This document shows positions 1 to 11,249 of a DNA stretch of 64,000 bases, in pieces. A model generated the notes under the pieces. It did no database searches, was not told the DNA's origin, and saw only the letters and a list, made by a program, of their open reading frames with translations. Position numbers and translations under genes: made by a program. Positions within the stretch are counted from its first letter, which is position 1, and each line of letters opens with the position of its first letter. Source of the DNA: Ilyonectria destructans (lineage: Eukaryota > Ascomycota > Sordariomycetes > Hypocreales > Nectriaceae); contig JAHEWK010000004.1 of assembly GCA_020740775.1 (NCBI GenBank), positions 2,170,001-2,234,000 on the forward strand, written 5' to 3'.

Positions 1-441
1 GTTGCAGCGGACATCGAGGCCGAGGTGAAGGGTGGAAATGCGTTGCGCAGAGAAGTCATCCGCGCCAAGAGGGAGGCGGCGCGAGAGGATGTGGACGGCG
101 AGATCGAGATGGAGCGCGCGGTTCGTCATTCCTATTACATGTTCTTGTCTCCCGAAGGCTAATGCTAGCCCTCACTGCAGTTGTTCGGAGAGATGTCAGG
201 GGCGAAGTCTGCCAGGCACAGCCTCGCCTCCATCATCCCGGAACTCGATGGCGCAACCGGCGCGCTCGAGGCCGAGATGCAGAAACTTGCGGAAGAAGAG
301 GCAGCGCTGCTCGAGTCGGTAAAGCAGACCATCGGAGGTCTGAGCGATCTACGATATGGAAAGTTCGCCAACGGCGATATCAAGGACGAGATCATTGACG
401 GACTAAAAAATGTGGAGGCGGCTTGCGAGGGTAAATCTTGA
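1..441 (+). CDS. NKP2: Kinetochore subunit of the Cnl2/NKP2 family (3' part, two exons visible)
   Basis: The window opens inside this gene. Bases 1-119 read in frame from the first base, and a GT-AG intron at 120-180 (branch-like GCTAATG, acceptor CACTGCAG) joins them to 181-441, ending in TGA. The visible 126 or so residues are mostly charged helix with alternating Glu/Lys/Arg, typical of a coiled coil. The C-terminal block TIGGLSDLRYGKF resembles the conserved end of the fungal Cnl2/NKP2 family, an accessory subunit of the inner kinetochore (CCAN/COMA-associated) that acts at centromeres. The tail after this block (about 22 residues, GDIKDEI...) is longer than I expect for the family. The family call rests on this C-terminal block and overall helical make-up, so it is moderate; another small coiled-coil protein is possible. 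The N-terminus lies outside the window. Confidence 0.6.
120..180 (+). other. Intron in the NKP2-like gene
   Basis: Donor GTTCGT at 120, branch-like GCTAATG at about 160, acceptor CACTGCAG ending at 180. Removing these 61 bases joins two coding stretches that are in different frames on the genome. Confidence 0.75.
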
Positions 442-727
442 TAATCAGGGTATTACAATGCTCTTCCTACAACAAGGTGCGTACAGGAATAATGAATAAG
501 ATCCTGACCCAAGTATCCCAGGCTAACACGTCATCGCCGCGTAAGACGTATCCCAGCAGTTTCGCCCAGTCACATCAAACAACTTAAAAAGCATTCCATT
601 CGTGGCACCCATCCGGGGGCTGTGGATGTGTTTATCGGCGTCCAGCGTCGCGGTTGGCCTGGCCCTGCATGCGGTTGGACCTGTTTGATGTTAGCGCTTT
701 GGTCATTAATGCAACGGACATGGCAAC

Positions 728-1541
728 TCACATCATGGTTCGGCTGACGAAAGAGACAACCAGCATGAACAACCAGTTGGGGACGAGGCCAAAGGCCCAC
801 ATGACGTAGCCGAAGGGAACGGCGATGCCAAACTCGACGGCCTTGCCCTGGAAGGGGTGGAACCAGCCAGGCTCAAGGAGCGTGAACTCGTCCTTGGTGC
901 CAGTCTCATACAGATTGACAAGGTCCTCGCTGGTGGTGGTGGTCATGTTGAGCCTCTTCTTGTATATCGATAGGCGCTGGGGAAGGGAGCATCTCGAAGA
1001 CGTAGAGGTTAGAGGTGCCAGTGGACCAGGCGTTGCAGAGGATGGGCTGGTCATCGCAGTTCAGGTAGCCCATGTGAGGAGCCTGCTCGAGGAGCGCGAA
1101 CTTGGCAGCGGTCTCCTTGAAAGCGGTCTCGACCTTGTCGCATCGACCTGTGGGTGTCACGTTAGCTCAGGTCCTAGTTCAATGCAATGCGCCAGTTCAA
1201 AACCTCAGCGCGAGGGACGAGGCATGGTGGAATGTCATACCGTAGCAGGTCTTATTGCGACCAGAGACGAGAACCCACCACTCCTCGGGGGTGGTGGTCT
1301 CAGGGCCGACGGGTTCGTAGAGAGTCTGCTGCCAGTTCTCGAGGGTCAGGGTGGATAGCTTCATGGCACCGGTCTTGGCCTCAAGGGCAGCGACGGGGTC
1401 GTAAGCGCCCGGGTTGGGGATGTAGGAGCCCATCTGGCCAATGAAGTCCTGGAACTGGGCCTTGTACTGGTCGATGGGAGAGTCCTGGGCGGCGGCCAGG
1501 GCGGGCAGCGCCGCGACGAGAGCGGATGAGGAGAAGCGCAT
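728..1541 (-). CDS. Secretory-pathway thioredoxin-like membrane protein, with a frame slip
   Basis: The start at 1541 gives a clean signal peptide (MRFSSSALVAALPALAAAQ). An intron at 1148-1240 (donor GTATGA, acceptor CCCACAG) joins ...RNKTCYG to RCDKVETAF. The result is a lumenal domain with W-W-V-L-V strand, a Cys-x3-Cys pair (CYGRC) and LNCDDQPILCNAW, which looks like a thioredoxin-type fold. Near the C-terminus a hydrophobic helix (FGIAVPFGYVMWAFGLVPNW) should anchor it in a membrane, giving an ER-type topology. The frame reading up to ...PSPAPIDI (about 970) is not the frame of the following YKKRLNMTTTTSEDLVNLY, and no splice signals lie between them. The two halves clearly belong together, so the genome copy has a small indel here or a sequencing error. 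I recognise the architecture from uncharacterised fungal proteins but cannot name a function. The TAF12 gene diverges from it. Confidence 0.65.
1148..1240 (-). other. Intron in the thioredoxin-like gene
   Basis: On the minus strand GTATGA follows TGCTACG and CCCACAG precedes GTCGATGC; splicing rejoins Cys-Tyr-Gly to Arg-Cys-Asp in frame. Without splicing the ORF stops at 1197. Confidence 0.8.
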
Positions 1542-2805
1542 GACGGGCGATGTGAGATAGAGACTGGGCGAGTCAATATGGAGGGCGCCTTGAAGCAAGA
1601 TGGACGAGAGGAAGGGAGAGGGGGAGAGGGAAGGATGAGTGATGGAAGAGCTTGTGCAGAGAGGATGGAGGTCGAGGGTAGGTAATAGTGGGTGGAGTTC
1701 GGAAGTGGAGGACGGGATTCCGCGATGGCTCGTTGGGGAGGAAGTGGGCGGGAACAGCCGAGGGACACGGGGGGAGAAACGTACTGACCACGGCAACTTA
1801 GGCTTAATTACTACGACGCAGTAGGTACCTAATTACCGACCGAATGGGTAGGTAGAAGACGAAGGAAGCCAGAAGACAAGGCAGCAGAGAAGACGTGCGG
1901 GCGGAGATGAGGGATGGACGAAATTGCCCAGCCGGGGAAAAGCAGACCCTTGCCGCGACGTTCGTTGGGGACGACGTGTTTCCGTGTGCAAGCTTACAGG
2001 CTACCGCCACTCTTTTCACGGGCAATTCCAATATTGCCTGATTACCCGGTCAGGTAGTGGAATCCCAGCCCTGTGATGGACGTGATCCCGGCTCGCCAAC
2101 AATTGAGTGTACGAATACGACTGACCGACGACGGTTCTTTGTCCATCATTGTCCCAATGCTGACCCGTTCACTAATTAGTACTTGGCACACTCCGCGCAA
2201 CGATGTTTTGCTCTGCCTGGCAGGAGGAGTTTCGACATCCACGGCCCGTCAGCCAATCGTTACACGAGCCATGCGCATGTTTCCAAGCCGACATCTTCTA
2301 GGGTAGCGACTTGTCTGCAGCACGCCCGTTGGACGTGGCTCCCTTGCTACCGTCGCTGATGCCACCTATTTCATACTACGTAGTTCGTCCATCTTGCCTT
2401 AGCGTCAGCCCAGGCCACTGGTCCATCCTGGTCCCCCATGTGGATGCTGAAGCTTTCTCCCCACAGACGCCCACAAGGTGACCGGGCCCACCAGGAACGT
2501 CTCTGGCTCCGGGCCGGCTGATGTTCCGCATCGCGCGCGCCTCTCCATCACGCTGCCTGCCAGGCACGCCACCAATTGGCGAACCATCGTGAACCGCGGT
2601 CGAAGCTGTATCAACCAGGCGGTCGTCTAATCCTGAAACCTTGTCCGTCATAATTCTCTTGCCTTGTCCCATATATTTATCAAACCCTAAGCTTGCCTGT
2701 CGCCTGGTCTCGCAGTTGCTTGCTCGTGTCCGTTCCCTTGTTTGTCGACGTCCCATACCCAGCCACATCAACCTGTCTCATCTCCATCTTGACTCAAAAC
2801 CGACC
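1542..2805. promoter_or_regulatory. Divergent promoter region between the thioredoxin-like gene and TAF12
   Basis: About 1.26 kb separates two start codons that point away from each other, so both promoters must lie here. Bases 1570-1770 are purine-rich on the plus strand (a pyrimidine-rich leader for the minus-strand gene). I see no gene, tRNA or repeat in it. An in-frame extension upstream of TAF12 from 2641 reads as leader, not as protein. Confidence 0.6.
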
Positions 2806-3110
2806 ATGGACAACCAAATGGGCCAGCAAGGCCAGGGCCAACAGCCCCAGCAGCAACCTCAACAGCGACCGCCCCCCATGTACCAGCCATCCCAGATTCG
2901 AAGCCTGCCGACTCTCAGCGAAGAAGAGAAGACCAAGTACGAGCAAGGCCTGCAGGGCCTCTGGAACAAGGCCCACAACTCGGCGCAGAACAGCCCGGAG
3001 CACCTCGCCGCTAGACAGAAGATTATCGAGTTCTCTAGGATGCTCATAACCAAGATTCAGCAGCGCAGAGCGGCGCAACAGCAACAGCTCCAGCAACAAC
3101 AGATGCAAGC

Positions 3111-3142
<32 letters not shown>

Positions 3143-5065
3143 GACAGGTTGGACAGCAACAGCAAGCGCAACCTCGTCCACAGCCAGTACAGCAGAATGT
3201 CGCCGCGCAAGTCGCAGCCCAGGCGCAACCTCAGCAGAACGCCGCCGCTGCCGCAGGAGCTACCCAGGCCAACGCCGCTGCCGCCGGAGGAGCTCCGAGA
3301 CCAAATGCGCAAGCCGCCGCTGCCCAACGACCGAAGATTCCCGACCATATCATGAATCATGTCAATAAAATGACATTCCGTGCGCCGGCACAGATCGTCG
3401 AAAAGTCGGGAGCGGAGGCTTCGAAATGGGTCGAGGAGATCAAGGAGCGATATGGGAGAGCCCTCATGACGATGGAGAGTAGCAAGCAAAAGGTGGCGCA
3501 AATCGACAAGCTCATCGCCGACCGTGCCGCCGCTGGCAACCCTTTCAAGGAGGAGGAACTACGACAGCTGCAAATTAGGAAGGAGCAGCAGCTCAAGGTC
3601 CATTCTGATGCCCATAAGTGGGTTGATAGCGTTAGGAAGCAACAGGGCAACCTCCAAGGAACCACTCAAGCTGCCCAAGGAGGAGCTGCTGCTGCCCCTC
3701 AAGCAACTCAGCAGACCGCCCAGGCGAATGCTGCTGCTGCTGCTCAAGCACAAGCCCAGCAAGCTCAGCAAGCTCAGCAAGCCCAACAAGCCCAACAAGC
3801 CCAGCAAGCCCAGGCAGCTCAGGCAGCCCAGCAGGCCCAGCAGGCCCAGGCAGCCCAGGCACAGGCGCAAGCCCAGGCACACGTACAAGCACAGAACAAC
3901 GCTCAGAACGCTGCTCTGAACGTCACCCAGAATACTCCAGCACCCGTGAACGCTGCCGTCGAGGCTGCGAAGCAACAGATGGCCGCTGCGAACCGAGCCT
4001 CTCCTGCTGCTGGGACGCCGGCTGCTGTACAGGCACAGGCGCGTCCGGCGCAGAGCACTCCCCAACCCGGACAGCAGCCTCAAGTCCAGCCCCAGCCCGT
4101 TATTAAACAGGAACAGCCTCATCCTACTCCCATCAACGCCGCCATTGCCTCGGCGGCTACCCAGGGACAGGTGGGAACTCCTACGCAGGCGGCGGCGCGA
4201 ATCCAGACCCCTCAACAAGCCGTGACTCCTGTCACTGCTAGTGGACCAACTCGAGCCCTCAGCCATTCCGCCGCCATGAATCTTGCGAACCAGAGGGCTA
4301 CTAGCACACCGGGTAGCGCTCCTGTACCGGGCCAACAGCCCAACTCCGGAACACCTACCCCGGCCGTTCCTACAGTGAATCAGAGTGTAATGGGCTCTAG
4401 CATCCCGCAACAACAACAAGGTCACCCGCACGCTCACCCTCCTCAACCCCAACAAACAAGTATGCAGGCAAAGATGCCCATCCCCAAGCAGCTGCCGGAA
4501 AAAGCCACGGCCGTCCCTCAAGGGGTGGCGGTTGGAGGAGGCGTCAATACCGGACGGCCAACTATGTCGCAGGGAAGCGGCACTCTGGGAGGTGTTATGA
4601 ACCAACCTCCGATCAACAGAATCCCAGCCTACAATCATGAAGCCGAGGGCGATCACGTGCTCAGCAAGAAGAAGTTGGACGAGTTGGTCCGACAGGTTTG
4701 CGGAGGATCTGGCGAAGGGCAAGATGGAAACCTCCTCACGCCCGAGGTGGAAGAGGTATGTCGCCTTGATTCAAATTGCAAATATATGGAAGAAGACTAA
4801 CTTGAGACAGAATGTCTTGAACATGGCGGACTCTTTTGTGGACAGCGTTCTCCACGCCGCATGCCGCAACTCCAAGGAGCGTGGATCCAAGGTACTCGAG
4901 ATCCGAGATATCCAGCTTGTCCTCGAGCGCACTTACAACATCCGCGTGCCTGGATACTCGTCAGACGAGCTGCGCACTGTCCGCAAGATTCTCCCCTCGG
5001 CTGGCTGGATTGCCAAGATGAGCGCCGTCCAGGCGGCCAAGGTGATGCCTGGAAAGGGCGAGTAA
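2806..5065 (+). CDS. TAF12: TAF12, histone-fold subunit of TFIID and SAGA
   Basis: The protein (734 residues in two exons) ends in a histone fold at about residues 617-720: [22 protein letters not shown], then [19 protein letters not shown], the pairing surface that binds TAF4 in TFIID and Ada1 in SAGA, followed by [21 protein letters not shown]. The N-terminal 600 residues are low complexity: poly-Gln around 3110-3141, Ala/Gln repeats around 3748-3890, and many Pro/Gln. A short conserved helix ([20 protein letters not shown]) lies near residue 40. The start at 2806 (CGACCATGG, Kozak-like) is preferred over the in-frame extension to 2641, which reads like a leader. The intron at 4756-4810 splits the histone fold after Glu-Glu. 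TAF12 works in promoter recognition by RNA polymerase II. The identification is firm from the C-terminal domain. Confidence 0.93.
3110..3141 (+). repeat. CAG repeat coding poly-glutamine in TAF12
   Basis: An almost pure run of CAG codons encodes about eleven consecutive Gln within a longer Q-rich stretch. It should vary in length between strains through slippage; multiples of three keep the frame. Confidence 0.9.
3748..3890 (+). repeat. Gln-Ala tandem repeat in TAF12
   Basis: Short units of the type CAAGCTCAG / CAAGCCCAA / CAGGCCCAG are repeated more than ten times, encoding (QQA)n and (QA)n. Third positions drift gradually along the array, which suggests stepwise expansion rather than one recent event. 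Confidence 0.85.
4756..4810 (+). other. Intron in TAF12
   Basis: Donor GTATGT, branch-like GACTAAC, acceptor GAGACAG; 55 nt, phase 0. It joins the N-terminal half of the histone fold to its second helix. Confidence 0.9.
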
Positions 5066-6396
5066 AGTTTAGAGGCCGCTTGCGAAGAGTCGATCTTCGA
5101 TTGGTCACTGTAACTGCGAAACATGGGATTTTGTTTTTGGGAGATGGCGTTGGGAGTACACTCGGTTTAAAAGGGTGGTGGTATTTGGTGGAGCAACAAG
5201 CGATATCCTCGAGAGAAAGTGATAAGAATGGCACTTTGGAGTTGGGAAAGGCTGTTGCGGTAGATCAACTGGATTCAGTTGCAGCAGGTAATGAACAGAA
5301 TTGACGGCCCTTGAGGCTGGATTCATATAAATGCGCACGTGCACATGGACTTGCACACTCCCAACAGAGGGCATTGGAAGCCGAAACATGGCTGACCACG
5401 GCCGCGGTGACTTGTAAGTCTTGACATTACAATAGACGAACCATATTTGGTTGAAGGAGAAGTCAGATCAGGTCGTGAACTAAATTTGTTGGCGTTGAGA
5501 GCAGACACGCGATCACCATACGAGCACATGCAGCTAGTTATGGTGGTTGCACATGTGTTGCGATGCCTATGGCTGGCATGGACGCACATGTTTACTAGAG
5601 AATGGGTTAGGCCACCCACACATGGAGGGACATGTACTTGGAATAAACAATGCCAAGAGATGGTGGACAAAGGATGATACGCTTAATTGAACCGAGTGTG
5701 TATTTCAACCACCTACGATAATGCGGGTTGGTGCTGGCTGGTGCTGGTGACAGCGAAAGCAACCAAGAGTCGCTGAGGCGAATGCGCACATGGTTGCTGG
5801 GTCCCAAACCCGCTGACTCGCTGCGTGCTTGGATGATGACCGACCCTCGCAGGCAACATCGAAAACGTCACTGCTGGGGACCCACATAGCAGCATCGCCT
5901 TAACAATTTCGCCTTCGCTCTGAGACGCCTGGGAGGTACTCGGTACCTAGCCCTCCTGCACCCTCCCGCCCTGGCGCCAGGTACCCCCATGCCTGGCCCT
6001 GTCGCCCGCCGTCGCTCCTGCTGCTACCGCTGCTGCTCCGTGGCCCAGCCCAGTCCCAATCTGTGAGCTTCGAACCTTCTTGCACCTCCCACGCATTCGA
6101 GTCGGACTGATCCACTGCAACCTCGCATCACCACCACCTCAACAACTGCAACAACAGCCCGCAACAACGCACCTCGTGCTGTCCTTTCCGTCGACGACCT
6201 CCTTCCCGCTGCAGCGCGCCCGGGTCCTTGCCCTCCTCCTGTCCTGAGCTGTGCCCTAGTTGTGCCACGCAGACGCCGCGACGAGCCGAAGCGCGCTCAA
6301 CTCCACGGCATATCCCCCTGCTCTCTGTCATCGCCACCGGCAGACCCAGCATCTTCCATTTCTCCGTTTCGACGCACACATACACATACCACCGCC
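5066..6396. other. Intergenic region, TAF12 3' side and RPN3 promoter/leader
   Basis: About 1.3 kb without a supportable gene. From about 5900 to 6396 the plus strand becomes rich in C and T, with CT-rich runs up to the RPN3 start, as in many fungal housekeeping leaders. Short ORFs on both strands here have no family resemblance. Confidence 0.6.
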
Positions 6397-8268
6397 ATGC
6401 CCGGCAAGACGCCACAAGGCAACGGGAAAAAGCCCGTCGAGAACGGCCTCCGGAAGAACAAGGACGTGGAGATGACGGATGCCTCAAAGTCCAAGGGCAA
6501 GAAGGGTGCCAAGGATGCCGACGAGGAGATGACGGTTGTTGTGCCTCCTTCCAAGGCCTCGAAATCCTCCAAGGCCCCCGCCGACGCCGAGGGCGATGTG
6601 TCCATGGATGAGGACAAGACCGATGACGGCGAGGCCAAGGTTGACCCCGTCGTGCAAACTGTCGCAGGTGAGCGTCAACCGGACGGCTTTGATCGTTTGA
6701 TACCTGGAAATGGCTAATCCCGAGTTCCGTACACAGATATCAAGAGCAACTTTGCCCTGTTAGACCGCGCCGTTGCCCTTTTCGATGCCAGATTCTCCCT
6801 CCGCGCCCTGCGGTCAATCTCCATCATCCGCAAGCGCCTGACACCCGATATCATCGCCCAGGTCATTGCCGATACCTTCCCCGCCACTGTCGCCTCAGGT
6901 AACATTGCCAAGCAGCTCCTCCTCGCCATCGGCCGCGAGAACGTCCCCCTCGGCCGCCAGGGAGGATCTGAGATGGAGGTCGATACCGACCCCTCCAAGG
7001 CCGCTCCCAAGAACGGCTCCAAGAAAGAGAACAAGGAGATCATTCCCGAGACCGACGTCTTCCTGGGAATCCTCGTCCAGGTTTACCTCTTCGACTCGAA
7101 GCAGTTCCAGCGTGGCGCCGAGTTCTCGCAGTACCTGTCCGACCGAATCCAGACCTTGAACCGCCGCACGCTCGACTCTCTGTCCGCCAAGGTCTACTTC
7201 TATTACTCCATTTTCTGCGAGCACATTGCTCCTCTAGCTCCCTCTCCTCAATCTCCCGTCGTTGCCATCCGACCTACCCTCCTCGCCGCCCTTCGAACTG
7301 CTGTGCTACGAAAGGACGTCGATACTCAAGCCTCTGTCATTGTCCTACTGCTGCGAAATTACCTCTTGACCTCGCACATCAACCAGGCTGACCTGCTCGT
7401 TTCGCATACCCAATTCCCCGAGAATGCCGTCAACAACCAGGTCGCGCGGTTCCTCTACTACCTCGGTCGCATCCGTGCTATCCAGCTGCGGTACACCGAG
7501 GCTCACGAGCACCTCACGGCAGCAACTCGCAAGGCCCCTTCCAGCAACTGCGCCCTGGGATTTTCTCAGACGGCGACCAAGCTGCTGTTGGTGGTTGAGC
7601 TTCTGATGGGTGATATTCCCGACCGGGCTACCTTCCGACAGCCGACTATGGAGATTGCCCTCCATCCCTACTTCCTGCTGGTGCAGGCTGTTCGCGTTGG
7701 AAACCTGGAGGACTTTGAGACGACGATTGTCGACCACGCCGACACTTTCCGACGCGACGGTACCTACAGCTTGATCTTGCGCCTGCGACAAAACGTCATC
7801 AAGACCGGTATCCGAATGATGTCGCTGTCCTACTCGCGAATCTCGCTCCGAGATATTTGCATTCGTCTTCAGCTTGGTAGCGAAGAATCTGCAGAGTACA
7901 TTGTTGCCAAGGCAATCCGCGATGGTGTAATTGAGGCGACCCTCGACCGAGAGCGAGGCTTCATGAAAAGCAAGGAGGTTGGCGATGTCTACGCTACTCG
8001 CGAGCCGGGCGAGGCGTTCCACGACCGAATTCAGGCATGCTTAGCTCTGCACGACGAGAGTGTGAAGGTTTGTACCCCTGGACTTTTCTGCAGTGATACC
8101 AAACTAACTGGACCCGTTTCCTAGGCTATGCGATTCCCGATGAACCAGCACCGCCTTGAGCTCAAGAATGCCCAGGAAGCCCGAGAGCGCGAGCGCGAGA
8201 TGGCCAAGGAGATACAGGAGGGTGATCTGGACGATGATGATCTTGGTGGAGACTTTGACGGCATGTAA
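6397..8268 (+). CDS. RPN3: 26S proteasome regulatory subunit Rpn3 (PSMD3)
   Basis: Three exons give 581 residues. The first 90 are a charged, Lys/Asp-rich and probably disordered extension. Then comes the family core: FALLDRAVALFDARFSLRALR, helical repeats (YFYYSIFCEH, NQVARFLYYLGRIRAIQLRYTEA) and a PCI/winged-helix segment around residues 440-510 (ISLRDICIRLQL, AEYIVAKAIRDGVIEATLD). The acidic tail ends DDLGGDFDGM. Rpn3 is a scaffold subunit of the proteasome lid and acts in nucleus and cytosol. The introns at 6668-6736 and 8068-8124 have GTGAGC and GTTTGT donors. The start at 6397 is chosen because it opens the lysine-rich extension directly; the ATG at 6262 is in the same frame but its added residues look like leader. 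A CA-repeat-like leader precedes it. Length fits fungal Rpn3. Confidence 0.95.
6668..6736 (+). other. Intron 1 of RPN3
   Basis: Donor GTGAGC, acceptor TACACAG; splicing creates an Asp codon across the junction and continues into IKSNFALLD. Confidence 0.9.
8068..8124 (+). other. Intron 2 of RPN3
   Basis: Donor GTTTGT, branch-like AACTAACTG, acceptor TTCCTAG; 57 nt, phase 0, close to the C-terminus. Read-through would append a short foreign tail and lose the acidic end. Confidence 0.9.
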
Positions 8269-9014
8269 ATTATTTATTGTGTCACTACAACTTTGGGAAG
8301 CTTCTTCAGTGCTCGCTCTGAATCTTTCCACGTGCTTTCGGTGCCGGGGGGTTTGGGAAGGGTTTCTCTTGGCTGTAGGTTCTACTAATCATCGGCTGGC
8401 ACCCAGAGAACAGAGGGCCAGAGGCTGTCGTCCGGGGTATTGCGATAGAGAGGGGGACGGATTGGGGGGTTGCCATGGCATAATCGGGGTCCCCCAACGT
8501 GTACTAGATACTGGCAAGGGAGATTGGGGAGAGGAGGGAGAGAGAGAAGTGAGAACATAAATTTCGCTTTGAGTTATTGCAACATTTTGCTGTGCTGTGC
8601 TATGCTCTTGAGATGTGTGTGTGTGTGTGTGTGTGTGTAAACTCGAGAGTTCAATACGCCTGGATGTGACCACAAACTTTACTGAGCCTCGCAGGTCCAA
8701 CGTAGCGGGTGTTTCGTTCTACATGTTGATAAACGCCGATAGAAGCCATTGCAGTTGACAATGCGCGCATTTTAGACGCCTGTCTTGTCCGCGATGCTTC
8801 ATATTGGCGGGTAATGATAGCTGAGCATTGTTTGCCGCCGCACTGCCCGATTGGGATGTATAAAACGTCAACTAATGCAGGTGCAACCGCCCAACACCGA
8901 TCCTCTGGGTTACCTGAGAACGAAGAACCAGCAGCAGCTCGCCACGAACAATGATTCTCAAAAATCTACATACCTCACTACTCACGATTCCTCTTAACGG
9001 CCCACGCCGGTGAT
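8269..9014. other. Intergenic region with a TG microsatellite
   Basis: About 750 bp between RPN3 and the HET-type gene. It holds a dinucleotide repeat at 8613-8638. I see no gene. Confidence 0.6.
8613..8638. repeat. (TG)n microsatellite
   Basis: About thirteen uninterrupted TG units downstream of RPN3, likely length-variable between isolates. Confidence 0.95.
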
Positions 9015-10481
9015 ATGGCTACGGGTGACTTCTCATACCAGCCCATCAACAGCTCCTCATTGCGCATCCTAGAGTTATTTCCAGGAGAGGCTGCAGAACC
9101 GCTGCGAGGCAAGCTGCACGTCTGCAGCGAACATCCGTGGAAACTCGCCTATGAGTGTATCTCGTATCAATGGGGTTGTTCTGATTTCACGCACAGCATC
9201 GTCGTCGACGGCGGGAAACTTCCTATCACGGCCAGCCTGCACGCGGTGCTGCGTGACTTCCGCTGCCTCAGCGGAAGACTCGATCGGGAGGAACTAGTTA
9301 CAAAGGGGCTCTGAGATGTGTGCAAAGAAACCGGCGGCTCTCTAGCGGCAAGGAGCAGGACCTCATGAGCATCCCGACCTCCGGGTCTCGATTCCTCTGG
9401 GCAGATGGAATATGCATCAAACAGCACGACGACAAAGAGAAGGCAGGGCAGGTAATCCGTATGGCGGCGTACTATAAAGCTACTCTGCGGGTGTTGATTC
9501 ATCTGGGGCCCGAGTTCCAGGGGAGTGGACATCTTCTCCTGGACCTGCTCAAGAGGACGAGCCGCTACATTAGGAGGAAGAAGCGGGAGACCGAGGAGGA
9601 GAAGCGAGCGATATCTAGGAACCCGCGACATCAGCTACCGCCCATCAGCCCCATACCTCGTGAGCTTCTTGCAAGAGACGATCGAATCTGGGACCCGTTG
9701 AGGGCCGTATTTGACAGCTCCTACTGGTCGCGCTACTGGATCATCCAGGAGGTGGTCGAGGCCAGGACAGCTCTCCTATACTACGGTCAGGGTTTTATTC
9801 AGCTGGACGAATTCTGCGGTGCTTTTGGGTGGCTTATAACTTACCAGCTCGTCAAACTGTCCTTGGAACCGAAGAATAGCTTGATCTGATATCCGAACGC
9901 AATAGCCTTCAACCGCTTGGTCCAATTCCGCGAAGGCGTCGGCAAGGTGGGAAGATCTTGGAGCCTCATCGACCTGATAGAGCATTGCCGCCTCAGCAAC
10001 GCCTCAAATCCTTGTGATTACATATACGGGCTCCTGGGGTCAGCCCCAGAAGTATACGGTCTTCGAGACGATGGGTCTTCGTTTGAGATGACTAGTGCAA
10101 GCATTGATCTTTTGCATGAACTCCTCGATATTGGTCTCGACGACGAAGCACCCGTGTTGAGGGTGGACTATGAAGAAAGCATCACATCATGCTTCCACAG
10201 GTTTGCACGGTACATGGTTTGCTGGGGCGATGGTATCAAGCTGTTATATGCTGCCTCCTGGGGCCACCGGCCAGATGGGCCGTCTTGGGTCCCGGACTGG
10301 TCAGTCTCTAGCATCACTCCGGTACGGCTTGCTCCACGGAGTCACCCCTTTACGTACTCAGCGGGCGGCTTCTACCATAGAGGCATGTATTCGGCTCGGA
10401 GATATTCTTGGGAATCTCATTGTCCGGGGCGTGATGCTTGACAGGGTATTGCGGGAAAGGTGCTGGTGCGCCAGAGAGTGA
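9015..10481 (+). pseudogene. HET-domain (heterokaryon incompatibility) gene, broken
   Basis: The N-terminal half matches the HET domain in order: LAYECISYQWG, IVVDGGKLPITASLHAVLRDF, then FLWADGICIKQHDDKEKAGQV, YYKATLRVLIHLG, YWSRYWIIQEVVEA and ASNPCDYIYGLLGS. These proteins trigger cell death when unlike hyphae fuse. Reading from ATG 9015, a 62-nt intron at 9297-9358 would join the first two blocks. After that the frame meets an in-frame TGA at 9887-9889 between ...LEPKNSLI and YPNAIAFNRLVQF, where TGG or CGA would restore the usual sequence. A second lesion lies near 10365-10405: the first frame runs out while the typical C-terminal block LIVRGVMLDRVL continues in another frame and stops at 10481. 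The product would also be short for the family, usually 600 residues or more. I call it a pseudogene; an unusual intron over the TGA is the less likely alternative. Confidence 0.75.
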
Positions 10482-11249
10482 GCCAGAGACGCCGTTAATC
10501 GAAGTCATGGAGGCTGCATGTCGTCTATGAAACCAACACTAACAAACATCCCTGTAGGCTTTTCGACGCCATCGTCAACTTTGCGCCCTTCCATCGACAT
10601 GCCGCATGCGCGTGGGGTCAGTAGGGGTCGCTCACTAGTTACCCGTGACTGCCTAAGCCACCGCCTCCATCCACAGGCATTCACAGCCTCAACTCACAGA
10701 CCACCACAATCAGCCTTGCGCCGTGACGATGCTTCCCCAGTCTTCCATCTACGACCACCAATATCCTCTAGGCTCTAGCAAATAGTTGCTACTGCAGCCG
10801 CCGTGACAACCCTTACGGTGGAAATTGCACAGTGGCTTGCGTCGGCTGGTGGACGGCTGACGCAAATCGCAGAAGCCGACGCTTGTGTTTGAGTTGGACC
10901 TTTGACTCACCGGCGCTTGTCGTTGTCAATGCTGGAGTACGCCTTGCGGTTGACATTGAATCGACATGCTGCAGCTTGGCCGACAGGGATCCCTGCCAGT
11001 GCGCGTCTCCACCTGTAGGGCTGGATGTCTAGTCATTCAGATGGATTGAAGACATATAAGATGCCATCAGCGAGACAGACGGTATCGATACTATTCACCA
11101 CAACACTGGTTCAGTAGAGAACAACAGCCAGTTGAGGACACCCATCGTCGACATCATCTTGACATCATCTCGACACCACTTCGACACCACCTCGACATCA
11201 TCTTCTGGACTCTCGACTCTCGACCCTCCACTCTGGAACGCAACCAACC
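10482..11249. promoter_or_regulatory. Intergenic region with the LRR gene leader
   Basis: About 770 bp. The first part may hold more decayed HET sequence but nothing I can align. Bases 11148-11215 contain several imperfect CGACA(C/T)CA-type units just upstream of the LRR gene start, probably in its leader. Confidence 0.5.

Noticed and set aside
3559..4722. 387-codon minus-strand ORF over TAF12
   Set aside because: It is the complement of the CAG/GCC-rich repeats, coding Leu/Gly/Ser runs; TAF12 on the plus strand is certain.
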